Positions 1 through 7,617 of a stretch of 16,496 nt of DNA are shown piece after piece. How positions within the stretch are numbered: the first letter of the stretch is position 1; every line of letters starts with the position of its first letter. The notes beneath the pieces are model-generated. The model was not told the origin of the DNA. It made no database searches and saw nothing but the letters and a program-made list of their open reading frames with translations. The position numbers and the translations under genes are program-made. Origin of the DNA: Helicobacteraceae bacterium (lineage in GTDB: Bacteria > Campylobacterota > Campylobacteria > Campylobacterales > Helicobacteraceae); NCBI GenBank assembly GCA_029258405.1, contig JARHYY010000047.1, forward strand, positions 1 to 16,496, in the 5' to 3' direction.

Positions 1-121
1 TAATGTAAGTAATTAATCTCTATATATAAAAGATTCTTTGTTTATCTTATTGAATGAAATGATAATTTAAATTATGGCAAGCTGTGTCAAGTTTTTATGT
101 ATAGAAATGTTTGTGTGGTTT

Positions 122-147
122 GGGGGGGATAAAGGGGTGGGTGGTGG
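122..147 (+). other. Potential G-quadruplex (G-rich tract)
   Basis: Within an AT-rich intergenic stretch the plus strand has G7, then five bases, then G4, one T, G3, and two GG pairs each separated by a T. Splitting the G7 into two G3 tracts gives four G3+ tracts with loops of 1, 5 and 1 bases, which meets the usual G3+N1-7 definition. This is a sequence match only; folding is not shown. The G7 run is also a homopolymer that could slip, but no gene crosses it. Confidence 0.5.
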
Positions 148-152
148 TAAAG

Positions 153-216
153 ATTATCTCAAAAGTTCTCTATTTATCTTAAGAGATAAAATAGATATTT
201 TAAACAATGAGATAAT
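153..216. repeat. Nested inverted repeats (TTATCT family)
   Basis: An outer perfect 9-base inverted repeat (153-161 with 208-216, ATTATCTCA / TGAGATAAT) encloses an inner perfect 7-base one (173-179 with 184-190, TTTATCT / AGATAAA, 4-base loop). Both arms share the TTATCT core, and a further copy lies at 42-47. This could be a folded RNA or paired operator sites for a regulator. No regulator is identified from the sequence. Confidence 0.5.
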
Positions 217-291
217 GTTAAGAGGTGTGTGTATCATCAATGTTTGTTTTTTTGTGCGGGTGAGCACTCAAAGTTTTGAGCCTTGAATAAA

Positions 292-1284
292 TTACTGTAT
301 CATCATTGTTCTTGCTTTTTGTTTTGATTGAAAAGGATAAACAGAATATTCCTCGCCAGCAATCTCTAAAACATAAGCCCTGTCATCACTTTTTCCATAA
401 AGGAGCATAAGCGAAGCAGCAAGATTCTTATCAGCTTGAGATGATTGGGCATCAACTAAAGCTACTGGACCAAGCCAATCTTTTTCTTTATTGTAAATAT
501 GCTCCATTGCCCCATGTTTTATAGATAATTTTTCATTTTCTTGCTCATCTCGAGAGATGACACATCTTGCACCATCAGGCAAGATAAAATAACGACCATA
601 AAGGGCAATTTCTCTATCCCCTTTGGTGGCTTTACGCCTTGTAGTAATATCTCTTAATCTCTTAGCTACACTTATATCTGTAAGCAAGCAACCCCCTCCG
701 GGTTTTTCATAATATTGCAAGCCCAAATCCTGCACCATTTTTAGCTGCCTCTCTCTGCTTCTGCCGCTGATATTTAAAAGCTTTGTTCTATCAACCCAAC
801 CTTTTTCTTCTGGAATGCTAGGGGGTAGCAATTGTGCACACATAGGGCGTAAAATAAGCCTTTCATTCACTTCTGCTTTATGATGCACCAAGCGATTCAC
901 TTGAAAGAGTGCCTCTTTTCGTTGGCTCTTTGGTCTTTGTCCCAAAACCTCCCCGCTAATAACAAAATCTGCTTGTTCTTCTTCAAGGATTTTAAAGGCT
1001 TGGGCAAACATATTGGCATGGCAATCAATACATGGGTTAAAATATTTTCCATAACCATACTGAGGGTTAAATAAAACCTCATCAAAAAACTGCTCTCTAA
1101 TATCTATTAAACGCAAAGGAACATCAATTTGTTTTGTGGCATTATAGAGAAACTCTTTTTTATCTTTTTTGCTCCCAAAACCTATATTAAAATTAAGGGC
1201 AACAACATCAATGCCTTGATCTTTTATAAGTTTCATAGACAAAAGGCTATCTAGCCCCCCGCTAAAAAGTGCTAAAGCTTTCAT
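292..1284 (-). CDS. PP-loop ATPase, MnmA/ThiI-like (predicted tRNA thiolation)
   Basis: A 330-residue protein of the adenine-nucleotide alpha-hydrolase (PP-loop) superfamily. The ATP-binding motif SGGLDS is at residues 8-13. It is followed by a C-x2-C pair (C85, C88, in NPCIDC), a GRSRERQ segment at 174-180 and KPGGGCLLTD with C199 at 194-203. This pattern matches the family often annotated as tRNA 2-thiouridylase (TrmU)-like, which carries a small C-terminal NFACT-R-like domain; it is not canonical MnmA. By family analogy it would adenylate a tRNA base and add sulfur, with the cysteines carrying sulfur or metal; substrate and product are not known from the sequence. The ATG at 1284 lies inside the end of dnaG (23-base overlap) with AAAAGGAG about 12 bases upstream, so the two are probably co-transcribed. 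The H. pylori counterpart also sits beside dnaG (recalled). Family confidence is good; exact reaction is low. Confidence 0.85.
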   Translation of the reverse strand: MKALALFSGGLDSLLSMKLIKDQGIDVVALNFNIGFGSKKDKKEFLYNATKQIDVPLRLIDIREQFFDEVLFNPQYGYGKYFNPCIDCHANMFAQAFKILEEEQADFVISGEVLGQRPKSQRKEALFQVNRLVHHKAEVNERLILRPMCAQLLPPSIPEEKGWVDRTKLLNISGRSRERQLKMVQDLGLQYYEKPGGGCLLTDISVAKRLRDITTRRKATKGDREIALYGRYFILPDGARCVISRDEQENEKLSIKHGAMEHIYNKEKDWLGPVALVDAQSSQADKNLAASLMLLYGKSDDRAYVLEIAGEEYSVYPFQSKQKARTMMIQ

Positions 1285-2935
1285 ATTTTGGTATTTCTCC
1301 TTTTTTGAGTAGTTGTTTTTTGTTCATTAATCTGCGTAGTATAAAAGAATGTTTTTTTGCTTCAATATTTTTTTGCTGGCTTATATATCTAAAGCAATTA
1401 TCATAATATGTGTATAAAATGCCACAAATCTGCTTTTTCAGCTCTTCTTCAGATAGTTTAGGAATATTATTATTTAAAGTAATTTGAAGAATCTTAGGAT
1501 GGTGAAAATCACCTTTTTTAAGCAATTCAAATTCTTCTTGAAAATCAGGAAAAAATGGAGTATCGATAAATTCTAATATCTCCTCAAGAAGTGATGGTGT
1601 TTCAGCCAATGTTTTTATAAGCCCCGCATTAATAGCAGAGTTTTTAAAATGTATTTCTTTATTTTGTTGCTTCTTTGTTTTTTTGTTTTTAAATTCAATG
1701 AGATTTGGCAATGTTTTTAACAATGAAGCAAGCAAGGGTTTGTAACTCTCTGCAATGAGTTCGGGCAGATTTGTTAAAAATGATACAGATTCATTAAATG
1801 CTTTTTCTTTTTGAAAAGGATTATTTATATCATACTGTGCAACAATTTCTCGTAATACAAATTCTATAAATGGGGTGGGGGTGTCAAGCAGGTTTTGTAT
1901 TTCTGGTATCTTTTTTTGAAATACCATATCAGCAGGATCAAGCCCATCTGAAAATAAAACAACCCCCCCTTCTTTATGGGCAAGCAATTTTGACGCCCTA
2001 AAGGCAGCAAGCCTGCCCGGCTTATCGCCATCATAGGCGATAATAATTTGCGGTTCCCCTTGAGATATAAGGGGTATATGATCTTTATTGAGGGCTGTAC
2101 CTAAAGTAGCTACAGCATTGTCAAAACCTGCTTGATGGAGCATGATAACATCAATATAGCCCTCTGTAATAATAATTTGCTTTTTTTTGTGAATGCTTTC
2201 TTTAGCAAGATGATAACCATATAAAAGTTTAGATTTATTAAATAAAAAAGTTTGAGGGGAATTGAGATATTTTGCATAAGTGCCCTGTGTTGCTTGCTCT
2301 ATTGCTCTCCCGCCAAAGCCTACGATTTTGCCTTGCGGAGAATAAATAGGAAATATTAAGCGATTTTTTAAAAATGGATAAAATTTACCTTGTTTCTCTG
2401 CAACAACCCCTAATTTAAGTGCATCATGCATATTTATAGTGCTTGTATTGTTCAAAAAGTTCATAATATCCATATTGCTTGGTGCATAACCAAGGTTAAA
2501 GCGTTCTTGGAAATTTTGGCTTATCCCTCTCTTTCGCACATATTCTAAGATATGTTGTGCTCGAGCAAGTTGCTGTGTGTAAAAAATAGCCATTTTTTCA
2601 AGTAAATCATTTTTAGTATTATGCTGAGTGTTGCTATATTGCAAGGTAAAATTATAAAAACTAGCTATTTTTTCTACAGCTTCTCTATAATTTATCTTTT
2701 CATATTCTATTAAAAATTTAATAGAATCACCACTTGCACCGCAACCAAAGCAATGATATAGCCCTTTATTTTGGCTTATAACCATACTTGGAGTCTTTTC
2801 ATTATGAAAAGGGCATAATGCCTTATATTGGCTACCGCTTTTAACCAACTCTAAGTGTATGCCTATAATATCAACAATATTAATAATATTTTTTAATGCC
2901 TCTATAGAATCTGTCTTAATTATCATAAAACACAT
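1262..2935 (-). CDS. dnaG: DNA primase DnaG
   Basis: Primase that makes RNA primers for Okazaki fragments at the replication fork together with the DnaB helicase. The 557 residues match the usual Helicobacter length. The N-terminal CHC2 zinc finger is visible (C41, H44, C62, C65; CPFH then HCFGCGASGD). The catalytic core follows, with NRLIFPIYSP at 191-200 and a TOPRIM domain whose acidic residues are E258 (ITEGYIDV) and D302/D304 (AYDGDKPG). The C-terminal part (about 400-557) is the divergent helicase-interaction region. The ATG at 2935 has a weak AAGAG five bases upstream; a second ATG three codons in (2926) gives a start more like other DnaG proteins, so the first three residues are uncertain. 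The gene runs leftward from the divergent region at 2936-3015, and its 3' end overlaps the PP-loop gene. A G7 run occurs in its coding strand (1963-1969). Confidence 0.97.
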   Translation of the reverse strand: MCFMIIKTDSIEALKNIINIVDIIGIHLELVKSGSQYKALCPFHNEKTPSMVISQNKGLYHCFGCGASGDSIKFLIEYEKINYREAVEKIASFYNFTLQYSNTQHNTKNDLLEKMAIFYTQQLARAQHILEYVRKRGISQNFQERFNLGYAPSNMDIMNFLNNTSTINMHDALKLGVVAEKQGKFYPFLKNRLIFPIYSPQGKIVGFGGRAIEQATQGTYAKYLNSPQTFLFNKSKLLYGYHLAKESIHKKKQIIITEGYIDVIMLHQAGFDNAVATLGTALNKDHIPLISQGEPQIIIAYDGDKPGRLAAFRASKLLAHKEGGVVLFSDGLDPADMVFQKKIPEIQNLLDTPTPFIEFVLREIVAQYDINNPFQKEKAFNESVSFLTNLPELIAESYKPLLASLLKTLPNLIEFKNKKTKKQQNKEIHFKNSAINAGLIKTLAETPSLLEEILEFIDTPFFPDFQEEFELLKKGDFHHPKILQITLNNNIPKLSEEELKKQICGILYTYYDNCFRYISQQKNIEAKKHSFILRRLMNKKQLLKKGEIPKYESFSTF

Positions 2936-3015
2936 TGTAACTCTTAAATGCTTAAGTCCTTTTTATTCCTTAATATGATAGAATCACACATTTTATTTAA
3001 GGGATCTTTTTTGCA
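2936..3015. promoter_or_regulatory. Divergent promoter region, dnaG / lapB-like operon
   Basis: This 80-base gap must drive transcription both ways. On the plus strand TATGAT (2974-2979) or the overlapping TAGAAT (2979-2984) could serve as -10 for the rightward operon, followed by AAGGGA (2999-3004), 11 bases before the ATG at 3016. Leftward, TATCAT on the opposite strand near the same place could serve dnaG. A small inverted repeat (CTTAA/TTAAG, 2943-2956) lies in the dnaG leader beside its weak Shine-Dalgarno. No -35 element is obvious, as is common in Helicobacter. Confidence 0.45.
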
Positions 3016-4047
3016 ATGGATAATATCTTGCATTTTTTTAGAGACCCTCTTTTTGGGGTGGCGATTCTTATTGCCATTATAGCCTTTATCGCATTGGCAA
3101 CTTACTTTTGGAATATTCATGCAAAAAAGCGACAACAAGATTCAATAGAGCATTTTATGAAGCTTTTTGATAATATGAGCATTGATGAAGTAGCACAGGA
3201 AACATTATTAAAGCTTGGAGAATCATTGCCAGCTTTACAATTTCTCGCTGAAACATATTCGCGTATGGGCAATTATGAACGCTCTATGAAGCTCTATGTT
3301 GCTATTTTAGAATGCGATTTAGATTATGCGAGCCGATTGAAAAACCTCCAATCATTAGGAGAGGTTTATTTTTGTGCAGGCTTTTTAGAGCGGGCAAAAA
3401 AAATACTTTTAGAAGTGCTTAAAAATCAACCAAGAAACCCACAGGCTCTTTGTTTGCTCATGCGTACTTATGAGTCACTTGAATTATATGATGAGGCATG
3501 CGATGCACTTGGTTGCTTAGAAGAATTGGGGCTTGAGGCAAAAAAAATACAGCTCAATAGAGCATACTTTTTTCTCAAAAAGTCATTTATGCAGATTGAT
3601 GAACAATCTTTATTGCAATTGCTTCAGCACAATGCTGCTCTTTTGAGCTATGCGTTAGATAAATTAAAAATACATAATCTTAGCTTGTTTTGGAAAATAT
3701 TCAAACAATGCAATCAAGGGGAAGAAATTTTAGATATTTTATGGAACATCAAAAAAGATGAACTACTAAAAAATATGTATGAATGCCCACTTATAGAAGA
3801 TATTTGTGCAGCAAAAGGCTATATCAAACTCTCAAGAAATTGTACAGTTTTTGAACTAGAGGCTTTGTCTTGTTTGCAAAAGGCAGGTATTTTCGGGGAT
3901 TTAGAGTTTATTTATTGTTGTAAAGAATGCAAAGAGAGCTACCCCTTACGATTTGAACGTTGCTTAGGTTGCGGAGAGCTCTTAAGTGTTGAGCTTACTT
4001 TTATAGTAAGAAAAGCAAAAAATGAAACTTGTCAGCCTCTTTTGTGA
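3016..4047 (+). CDS. LapB/YciM-like TPR protein with C-terminal zinc ribbon
   Basis: A 343-residue protein with a single N-terminal membrane segment (about 13-32), then helical TPR-type repeats (roughly 72-105, 110-140 and 141-175), and a C-terminal rubredoxin-like metal site: C302-x2-C305, ten residues, then C316-x2-C319. This order is that of E. coli LapB (YciM), an inner-membrane-anchored cytoplasmic adaptor that works with FtsH to degrade LpxC and so limits lipid A synthesis. The stretch around GEVYFCAGFLERAKKIL (115-131) resembles the LapB segment GRDYMAAGLYDRAEDMF, and spacing around the cysteines also agrees. It is shorter than E. coli LapB (about 389 residues), with the middle TPR region reduced. 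The function is inferred from architecture, not shown. It is first in a rightward operon and overlaps rnhA by 26 bases. Confidence 0.8.
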   Translation: MDNILHFFRDPLFGVAILIAIIAFIALATYFWNIHAKKRQQDSIEHFMKLFDNMSIDEVAQETLLKLGESLPALQFLAETYSRMGNYERSMKLYVAILECDLDYASRLKNLQSLGEVYFCAGFLERAKKILLEVLKNQPRNPQALCLLMRTYESLELYDEACDALGCLEELGLEAKKIQLNRAYFFLKKSFMQIDEQSLLQLLQHNAALLSYALDKLKIHNLSLFWKIFKQCNQGEEILDILWNIKKDELLKNMYECPLIEDICAAKGYIKLSRNCTVFELEALSCLQKAGIFGDLEFIYCCKECKESYPLRFERCLGCGELLSVELTFIVRKAKNETCQPLL

Positions 4048-4453
4048 TGGCTCAAGCTTGGGCAACCCCGGTTTTGGTGGATATTGCGGGATTTTGCGTT
4101 ATAACAACACAGAAAAAATTATACAAGGTGCTTATCCTCATGTAACCAATAACCAAATGGAGCTTATGGCTGTTATTCAATCACTCAAAGCACTTAAAGA
4201 GCCATGCAAGGTAGAAATCTTTAGCGATTCGCATTATGTAGTTAAAGGCATTAATGAATGGCTACCCCTATGGACACAAAAAGGCTTTAAAAATGTCAAA
4301 AACAAAGAATTATGGTTGGAATATTTATCAGTTGCTCATGAGCATATTATAGAAGCTTTTTGGGTAAAAGGGCATAATGGACATAAAGAAAATGAACAAT
4401 GCGATAAAATAGCAAAAGCTGCAGCATTATCCTTAAGGAGCGAATGTGAATAA
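4022..4453 (+). CDS. rnhA: Ribonuclease HI
   Basis: Cleaves the RNA strand of RNA-DNA hybrids, removing primers and R-loops in the cytoplasm. The 143 residues match the family's usual single-domain length. The DEDD metal-binding residues are all present: D9 (FCDGSSLGNPG), E47 (NNQMELMA), D69 (FSDSHYV) and D128 (NEQCDKIA), with the catalytic-loop H118 (WVKGHNGH). The basic protrusion is short, WTQKGFKNVKNKELW. The ATG at 4022 lies inside the preceding TPR gene with only a weak purine-rich stretch before it, so it is probably translated by coupling. The stop overlaps the start of rnc by 8 bases. Nothing appears missing. Confidence 0.97.
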   Translation: MKLVSLFCDGSSLGNPGFGGYCGILRYNNTEKIIQGAYPHVTNNQMELMAVIQSLKALKEPCKVEIFSDSHYVVKGINEWLPLWTQKGFKNVKNKELWLEYLSVAHEHIIEAFWVKGHNGHKENEQCDKIAKAAALSLRSECE

Positions 4454-5144
4454 ACATGAAAATACTTTACAAATCCTTGAACAAAGAATAGGATATATTT
4501 TTAAAGATAAAAATATACTCGCAGAAGCCTTAACACACAGAAGCCACAAGAAATCCTACAACAATGAGCGATTAGAATTTTTAGGCGATGCCGTGCTTGA
4601 TTTAATTGTGGGGGAATTTTTATTTCTCAAGTTTCCACATGCTCAAGAAGGAGAGCTTTCAAAGATGCGTGCAACTATGGTGAATGAAAAGAGCTTTGCT
4701 GCCTTAGCCCAAAAGTTTGATATAGGTGCTTTCATATATCTTTCTACAGCAGAAGAAAATAACCACGGCAGAAATAAATCTTCCTTGCTTTCAGACGCAT
4801 TTGAAGCCATCTTTGGGGCAATTTATCTTGAGGCAGGCTTTCAAGAAGCAAAAAAAATCATGTTTAAAATTTTAGAAGAAATGTATGGAAACATTGACAT
4901 TCCATCATTATCCCAAGATTATAAAACCATGCTTCAAGAGCTTACCCAAGCCATTTATGGAGAAATACCTGAATACATTATTGTAGGCTCTAGCGGACCA
5001 GATCACAACAAAGAATTTGAAGTGGCTGTTTGTATTAGCGGCAGGCAAACAGCCACTGCAAAAGGTGGGAGCAAGAAAAAAGCCCAGCAAAAGGCTGCAC
5101 AAATTGCCTTTATGGAATTACAGAATGCAAAGGCTAAAAAATGA
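4446..5144 (+). CDS. rnc: Ribonuclease III
   Basis: Double-strand-specific endoribonuclease that processes rRNA precursors and some mRNAs and acts as a dimer. The 232 residues comprise an N-terminal RNase III domain with the signature ERLEFLGDAVLD (41-52) and a C-terminal double-stranded-RNA-binding domain (about 155-228, ending KGGSKKKAQQKAAQIAF). Catalytic acidic residues correspond to E41, E44, D48, D117 and E120. The start is GTG at 4446: AAGGAG (4435-4440) sits five bases upstream, and the nearby ATG at 4456 is out of frame. It overlaps rnhA by 8 bases and aroC by 4 (ATGA). The same rnhA-rnc-aroC order is recalled from H. pylori. Confidence 0.97.
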   Translation: MNKHENTLQILEQRIGYIFKDKNILAEALTHRSHKKSYNNERLEFLGDAVLDLIVGEFLFLKFPHAQEGELSKMRATMVNEKSFAALAQKFDIGAFIYLSTAEENNHGRNKSSLLSDAFEAIFGAIYLEAGFQEAKKIMFKILEEMYGNIDIPSLSQDYKTMLQELTQAIYGEIPEYIIVGSSGPDHNKEFEVAVCISGRQTATAKGGSKKKAQQKAAQIAFMELQNAKAKK

Positions 5145-6244
5145 ATACTTTTGGTATTGCCCTTAAGGTAAGCACATTTGGAGAATCTCATGGCAGGGGT
5201 ATTGGCTGTGTGATTGATGGAATGCCAAGCGGTCTTTTTATTGATGAGCAATTTATTAGCACCGAAATGCAAAGGCGCATGCCCGGACGCAACACCTATG
5301 CCACAGCACGAAAAGAAAGCGATAATGTTGAAATTTTAAGCGGTGTATTTGAAGGCAAAAGCACAGGCACACCTATTGCACTATGGATTGCTAATGAAAA
5401 TCAAAGAAGCAAAGACTACACACAAATAGCCCACACATTCCGCCCATCTCATGCCGATTGGACATATTACCATAAATATGGGTTTCGTGATTACCGTGGT
5501 GGCGGTCGCTCAAGTGCGCGAGAAAGTGCAGCAAGAGTAGCTGCAGGTGCATTTGCGAAACTTTTTTTAAAAGAAATTGGCATTGTTCTTCAAAGTGGCA
5601 TATTCCAAATAGGTGCTTTACAAACAGAACAAAGAGATTTTAATTTTGCTCAAACAAGTGATATTTATGCTCTTGATGCTACACAAGAACCATTATTTAA
5701 GCAAGCCATAAAAGACGCAAAAAAACAACATGATAGCATTGGTGGTGCAGCTGAAATTAGGGCTTACAACCTTCCCATAGGTTTAGGCGAACCCTTATAC
5801 TACAAGCTTGATGCAGCCCTTAGTAGCCTTCTTATGGGGCTTAATGGTGTAAAAGCTGTTGAAATAGGCACAGGCACAAAAGTCGCCGCGACTTTGGGCA
5901 GCATAAATAATGATGAAATGACTAAAGATGGATTTTGCAGCAATAATAGCGGCGGCATACTTGGGGGCATAAGCAATGGAGATACATTAATTATACGAGC
6001 TTACTTTAAGCCAACGCCTTCCATATTCAAAGCACAACAAACTTTAAATGAAAATTATGATGAAATATTATGCGAGCTCAAAGGTCGGCATGATCCATGT
6101 ATTGCTATTCGTGGGAGCATTGTTGCTGAATCTCTTGTTGCCTTAGTGCTTGCTGATATGGCTCTTTTAAATATAAGCTCTCAAATGCAAACCATTAAAG
6201 ATTTTTACCAAAAACAACCTTACTTATTCACAAAAGGAGATTGA
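5141..6244 (+). CDS. aroC: Chorismate synthase
   Basis: Last step of the shikimate pathway: it converts 5-enolpyruvylshikimate-3-phosphate to chorismate using reduced FMN as cofactor. The 367 residues fit the family. All three signatures are visible: GESHGRGIGCVIDG starting at residue 14 with the conserved H17, GGGRSSARESAARVAAGA in the middle, and GRHDPCIAIRGSIVAE near the C-terminus. The ATG at 5141 overlaps the rnc stop (ATGA), and the TGA stop (6242-6244) shares its last base with the ATG of gatA, so translation is probably coupled on both sides. No oddities seen. Confidence 0.97.
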   Translation: MNTFGIALKVSTFGESHGRGIGCVIDGMPSGLFIDEQFISTEMQRRMPGRNTYATARKESDNVEILSGVFEGKSTGTPIALWIANENQRSKDYTQIAHTFRPSHADWTYYHKYGFRDYRGGGRSSARESAARVAAGAFAKLFLKEIGIVLQSGIFQIGALQTEQRDFNFAQTSDIYALDATQEPLFKQAIKDAKKQHDSIGGAAEIRAYNLPIGLGEPLYYKLDAALSSLLMGLNGVKAVEIGTGTKVAATLGSINNDEMTKDGFCSNNSGGILGGISNGDTLIIRAYFKPTPSIFKAQQTLNENYDEILCELKGRHDPCIAIRGSIVAESLVALVLADMALLNISSQMQTIKDFYQKQPYLFTKGD

Positions 6245-7587
6245 TGACAACCTTACAAGAAGCACTTAAATATAACTCAAGCCAGCTACAACAGCTCAAT
6301 GAAGAAATACACGAAAAAGCACAAAAAGATAATATCAATGCCTATGTAGGCACAATACCTAATATCCAAGGAACAAAAATTCCCATACTCATTAAAGATA
6401 ATATCAATGTCAAAGAGCAAGAGCTTACATGTGCAAGTCGCATACTCAAAGGCTATATAGCCCCATATAATGCTACAGTGATTGAAAAATTACAATCGCA
6501 AGGCTTTTACGCATTTGGTCGAGCAAATATGGATGAATTTGCTATGGGTAGCACCACTGAAACAAGTTGCTATGGGAAAACGCTAAACCCACTTGCAAGA
6601 GAACATGTGCCTGGTGGTTCTAGCGGCGGAAGTGCAGCAGCTGTTTCAGGCAAAATCGCAATAGCAGCTTTAGGGAGCGATACAGGCGGCTCCATTCGCC
6701 AGCCCGCTGCCTTTTGTGGTTGTGTTGGGCTAAAGCCAACTTATGGACGAGTAAGCCGCTATGGTCTAGTAGCATATGCTTCAAGCCTTGATCAAATTGG
6801 TCCAATAACCCAAAATGTTACTGATTGTGCAATATTATTTGACGCCATAAGCGGACATGATCACAAAGATAGCACATCAGCCCAATTCGCCCCAACACAA
6901 ACTTTTAAAAACCTCAATCCACAGAGAAAACAAGTTATAGCCATTATCCCAGAACTTATCAAAAACGCATCTCCTGATATTCAAAAGAGCTATGAAAAAA
7001 CCATTAAGATTTTAGAAAATAAAGGGCATAAGATTGTTACAAAAAACATGCTTGACACTTCTTATCACATATCAGCTTACTACATTATCTGCACCGCTGA
7101 AGCAAGTGCTAATTTATCTCGTTTTGATGGCATAAGATATGGCACACAGCAATACAATAATGATCTCAAAGAGCTCTACATACAAACCCGCACACAAGGC
7201 TTTGGAGATGAAGTAAAAAGACGAATTTTATTAGGCAATTTTGTTTTAAGCAGCGGCTATTATGATGCCTATTACCTTAAAGCTCAAAAGGTAAGACATC
7301 TGATTAAAAAGCAATTTGACATGATTTTAAGCGAAGCAGATTTAATTCTTTTTCCTGTCGCTCCAACATTGCCTCCCAAATTTGGTGCTCATTCATCACC
7401 TCTTGAAATGTACTTAACAGATATATATACCATATCCATAAACCTTGCTGGGTTACCAGCCATATCTTTGCCTGTTGATCGATATGATTCTTTATCTGTA
7501 GGCATGCAGCTTATTGGAAAGGCATTTGATGAACAAAGTGTGCTTGATGGTGCCTTAAGCTTAGAACAAGCATTAGCTCTTTGCTAA
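6244..7587 (+). CDS. gatA: Asp/Glu-tRNA amidotransferase subunit A
   Basis: Amidase subunit of GatCAB, which liberates ammonia from glutamine for conversion of Glu-tRNA(Gln) and Asp-tRNA(Asn) to the amidated forms. Bacteria lacking GlnRS or AsnRS need it. The amidase-signature Ser-cisSer-Lys triad is complete: K51 (LIKDN), S126 (GGSSGGS) and S150 (GSDTGGSIRQPA), with the same spacing as in the S. aureus enzyme (K79, S154, S178). From the ATG at 6244 it has 447 residues, normal for the family. An in-frame TTG at 6241 would add one residue but leaves almost no gap to the ribosome binding site AAAAGGAG (6232-6239), so ATG is preferred. gatB and gatC are not in this window. guaB follows after 30 bases. 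Confidence 0.97.
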   Translation: MTTLQEALKYNSSQLQQLNEEIHEKAQKDNINAYVGTIPNIQGTKIPILIKDNINVKEQELTCASRILKGYIAPYNATVIEKLQSQGFYAFGRANMDEFAMGSTTETSCYGKTLNPLAREHVPGGSSGGSAAAVSGKIAIAALGSDTGGSIRQPAAFCGCVGLKPTYGRVSRYGLVAYASSLDQIGPITQNVTDCAILFDAISGHDHKDSTSAQFAPTQTFKNLNPQRKQVIAIIPELIKNASPDIQKSYEKTIKILENKGHKIVTKNMLDTSYHISAYYIICTAEASANLSRFDGIRYGTQQYNNDLKELYIQTRTQGFGDEVKRRILLGNFVLSSGYYDAYYLKAQKVRHLIKKQFDMILSEADLILFPVAPTLPPKFGAHSSPLEMYLTDIYTISINLAGLPAISLPVDRYDSLSVGMQLIGKAFDEQSVLDGALSLEQALALC

Positions 7588-7617
7588 TTTGATAAATATT
7601 TCACAAAAGGATATATA

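Larger units (their letters stand above)
1..291. other. Non-coding region with structured motifs
   Basis: I see no convincing gene here. The only open frame (ATG at 74, stop at 286) lacks a ribosome binding site and its peptide is low-complexity. The stretch contains a 14-base perfect palindrome (62-75), a G-rich run (122-147), five copies of TTATCT or its complement AGATAA (42-47, 154-159, 174-179, 184-189, 210-215), and a small hairpin (CTCAA/TTGAG, 267-280) just past the stop of the leftward PP-loop gene. That hairpin has no U-tract in the leftward direction, so it is not a convincing terminator. The left part may carry a promoter for a leftward gene outside the window: TTGACA on the minus strand lies at 85-90, but only a poor -10 (AATTAT) follows 17 bases later. 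Confidence 0.55.

Noticed and set aside
71..90. Sigma-54-like promoter on the minus strand (TGACAC then TTGC)
   Set aside because: The spacing between the two halves is two bases too short and the second G of the GG pair is absent.
74..286. Open frame of 70 codons on the plus strand
   Set aside because: It has no ribosome binding site before the ATG, a low-complexity peptide, and it runs through the G-rich tract and inverted repeats. I treat it as chance.
1963..1969. G7 run in the dnaG coding strand as a phase-variation tract
   Set aside because: Primase is essential and the run encodes part of a conserved KEGGVV stretch. It also shows that G7 alone is not evidence of phase variation at 122-128.
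6241..6243. TTG start for gatA
   Set aside because: It is too close to the Shine-Dalgarno sequence; the ATG at 6244 has proper spacing and gives the normal TGATG overlap with aroC.
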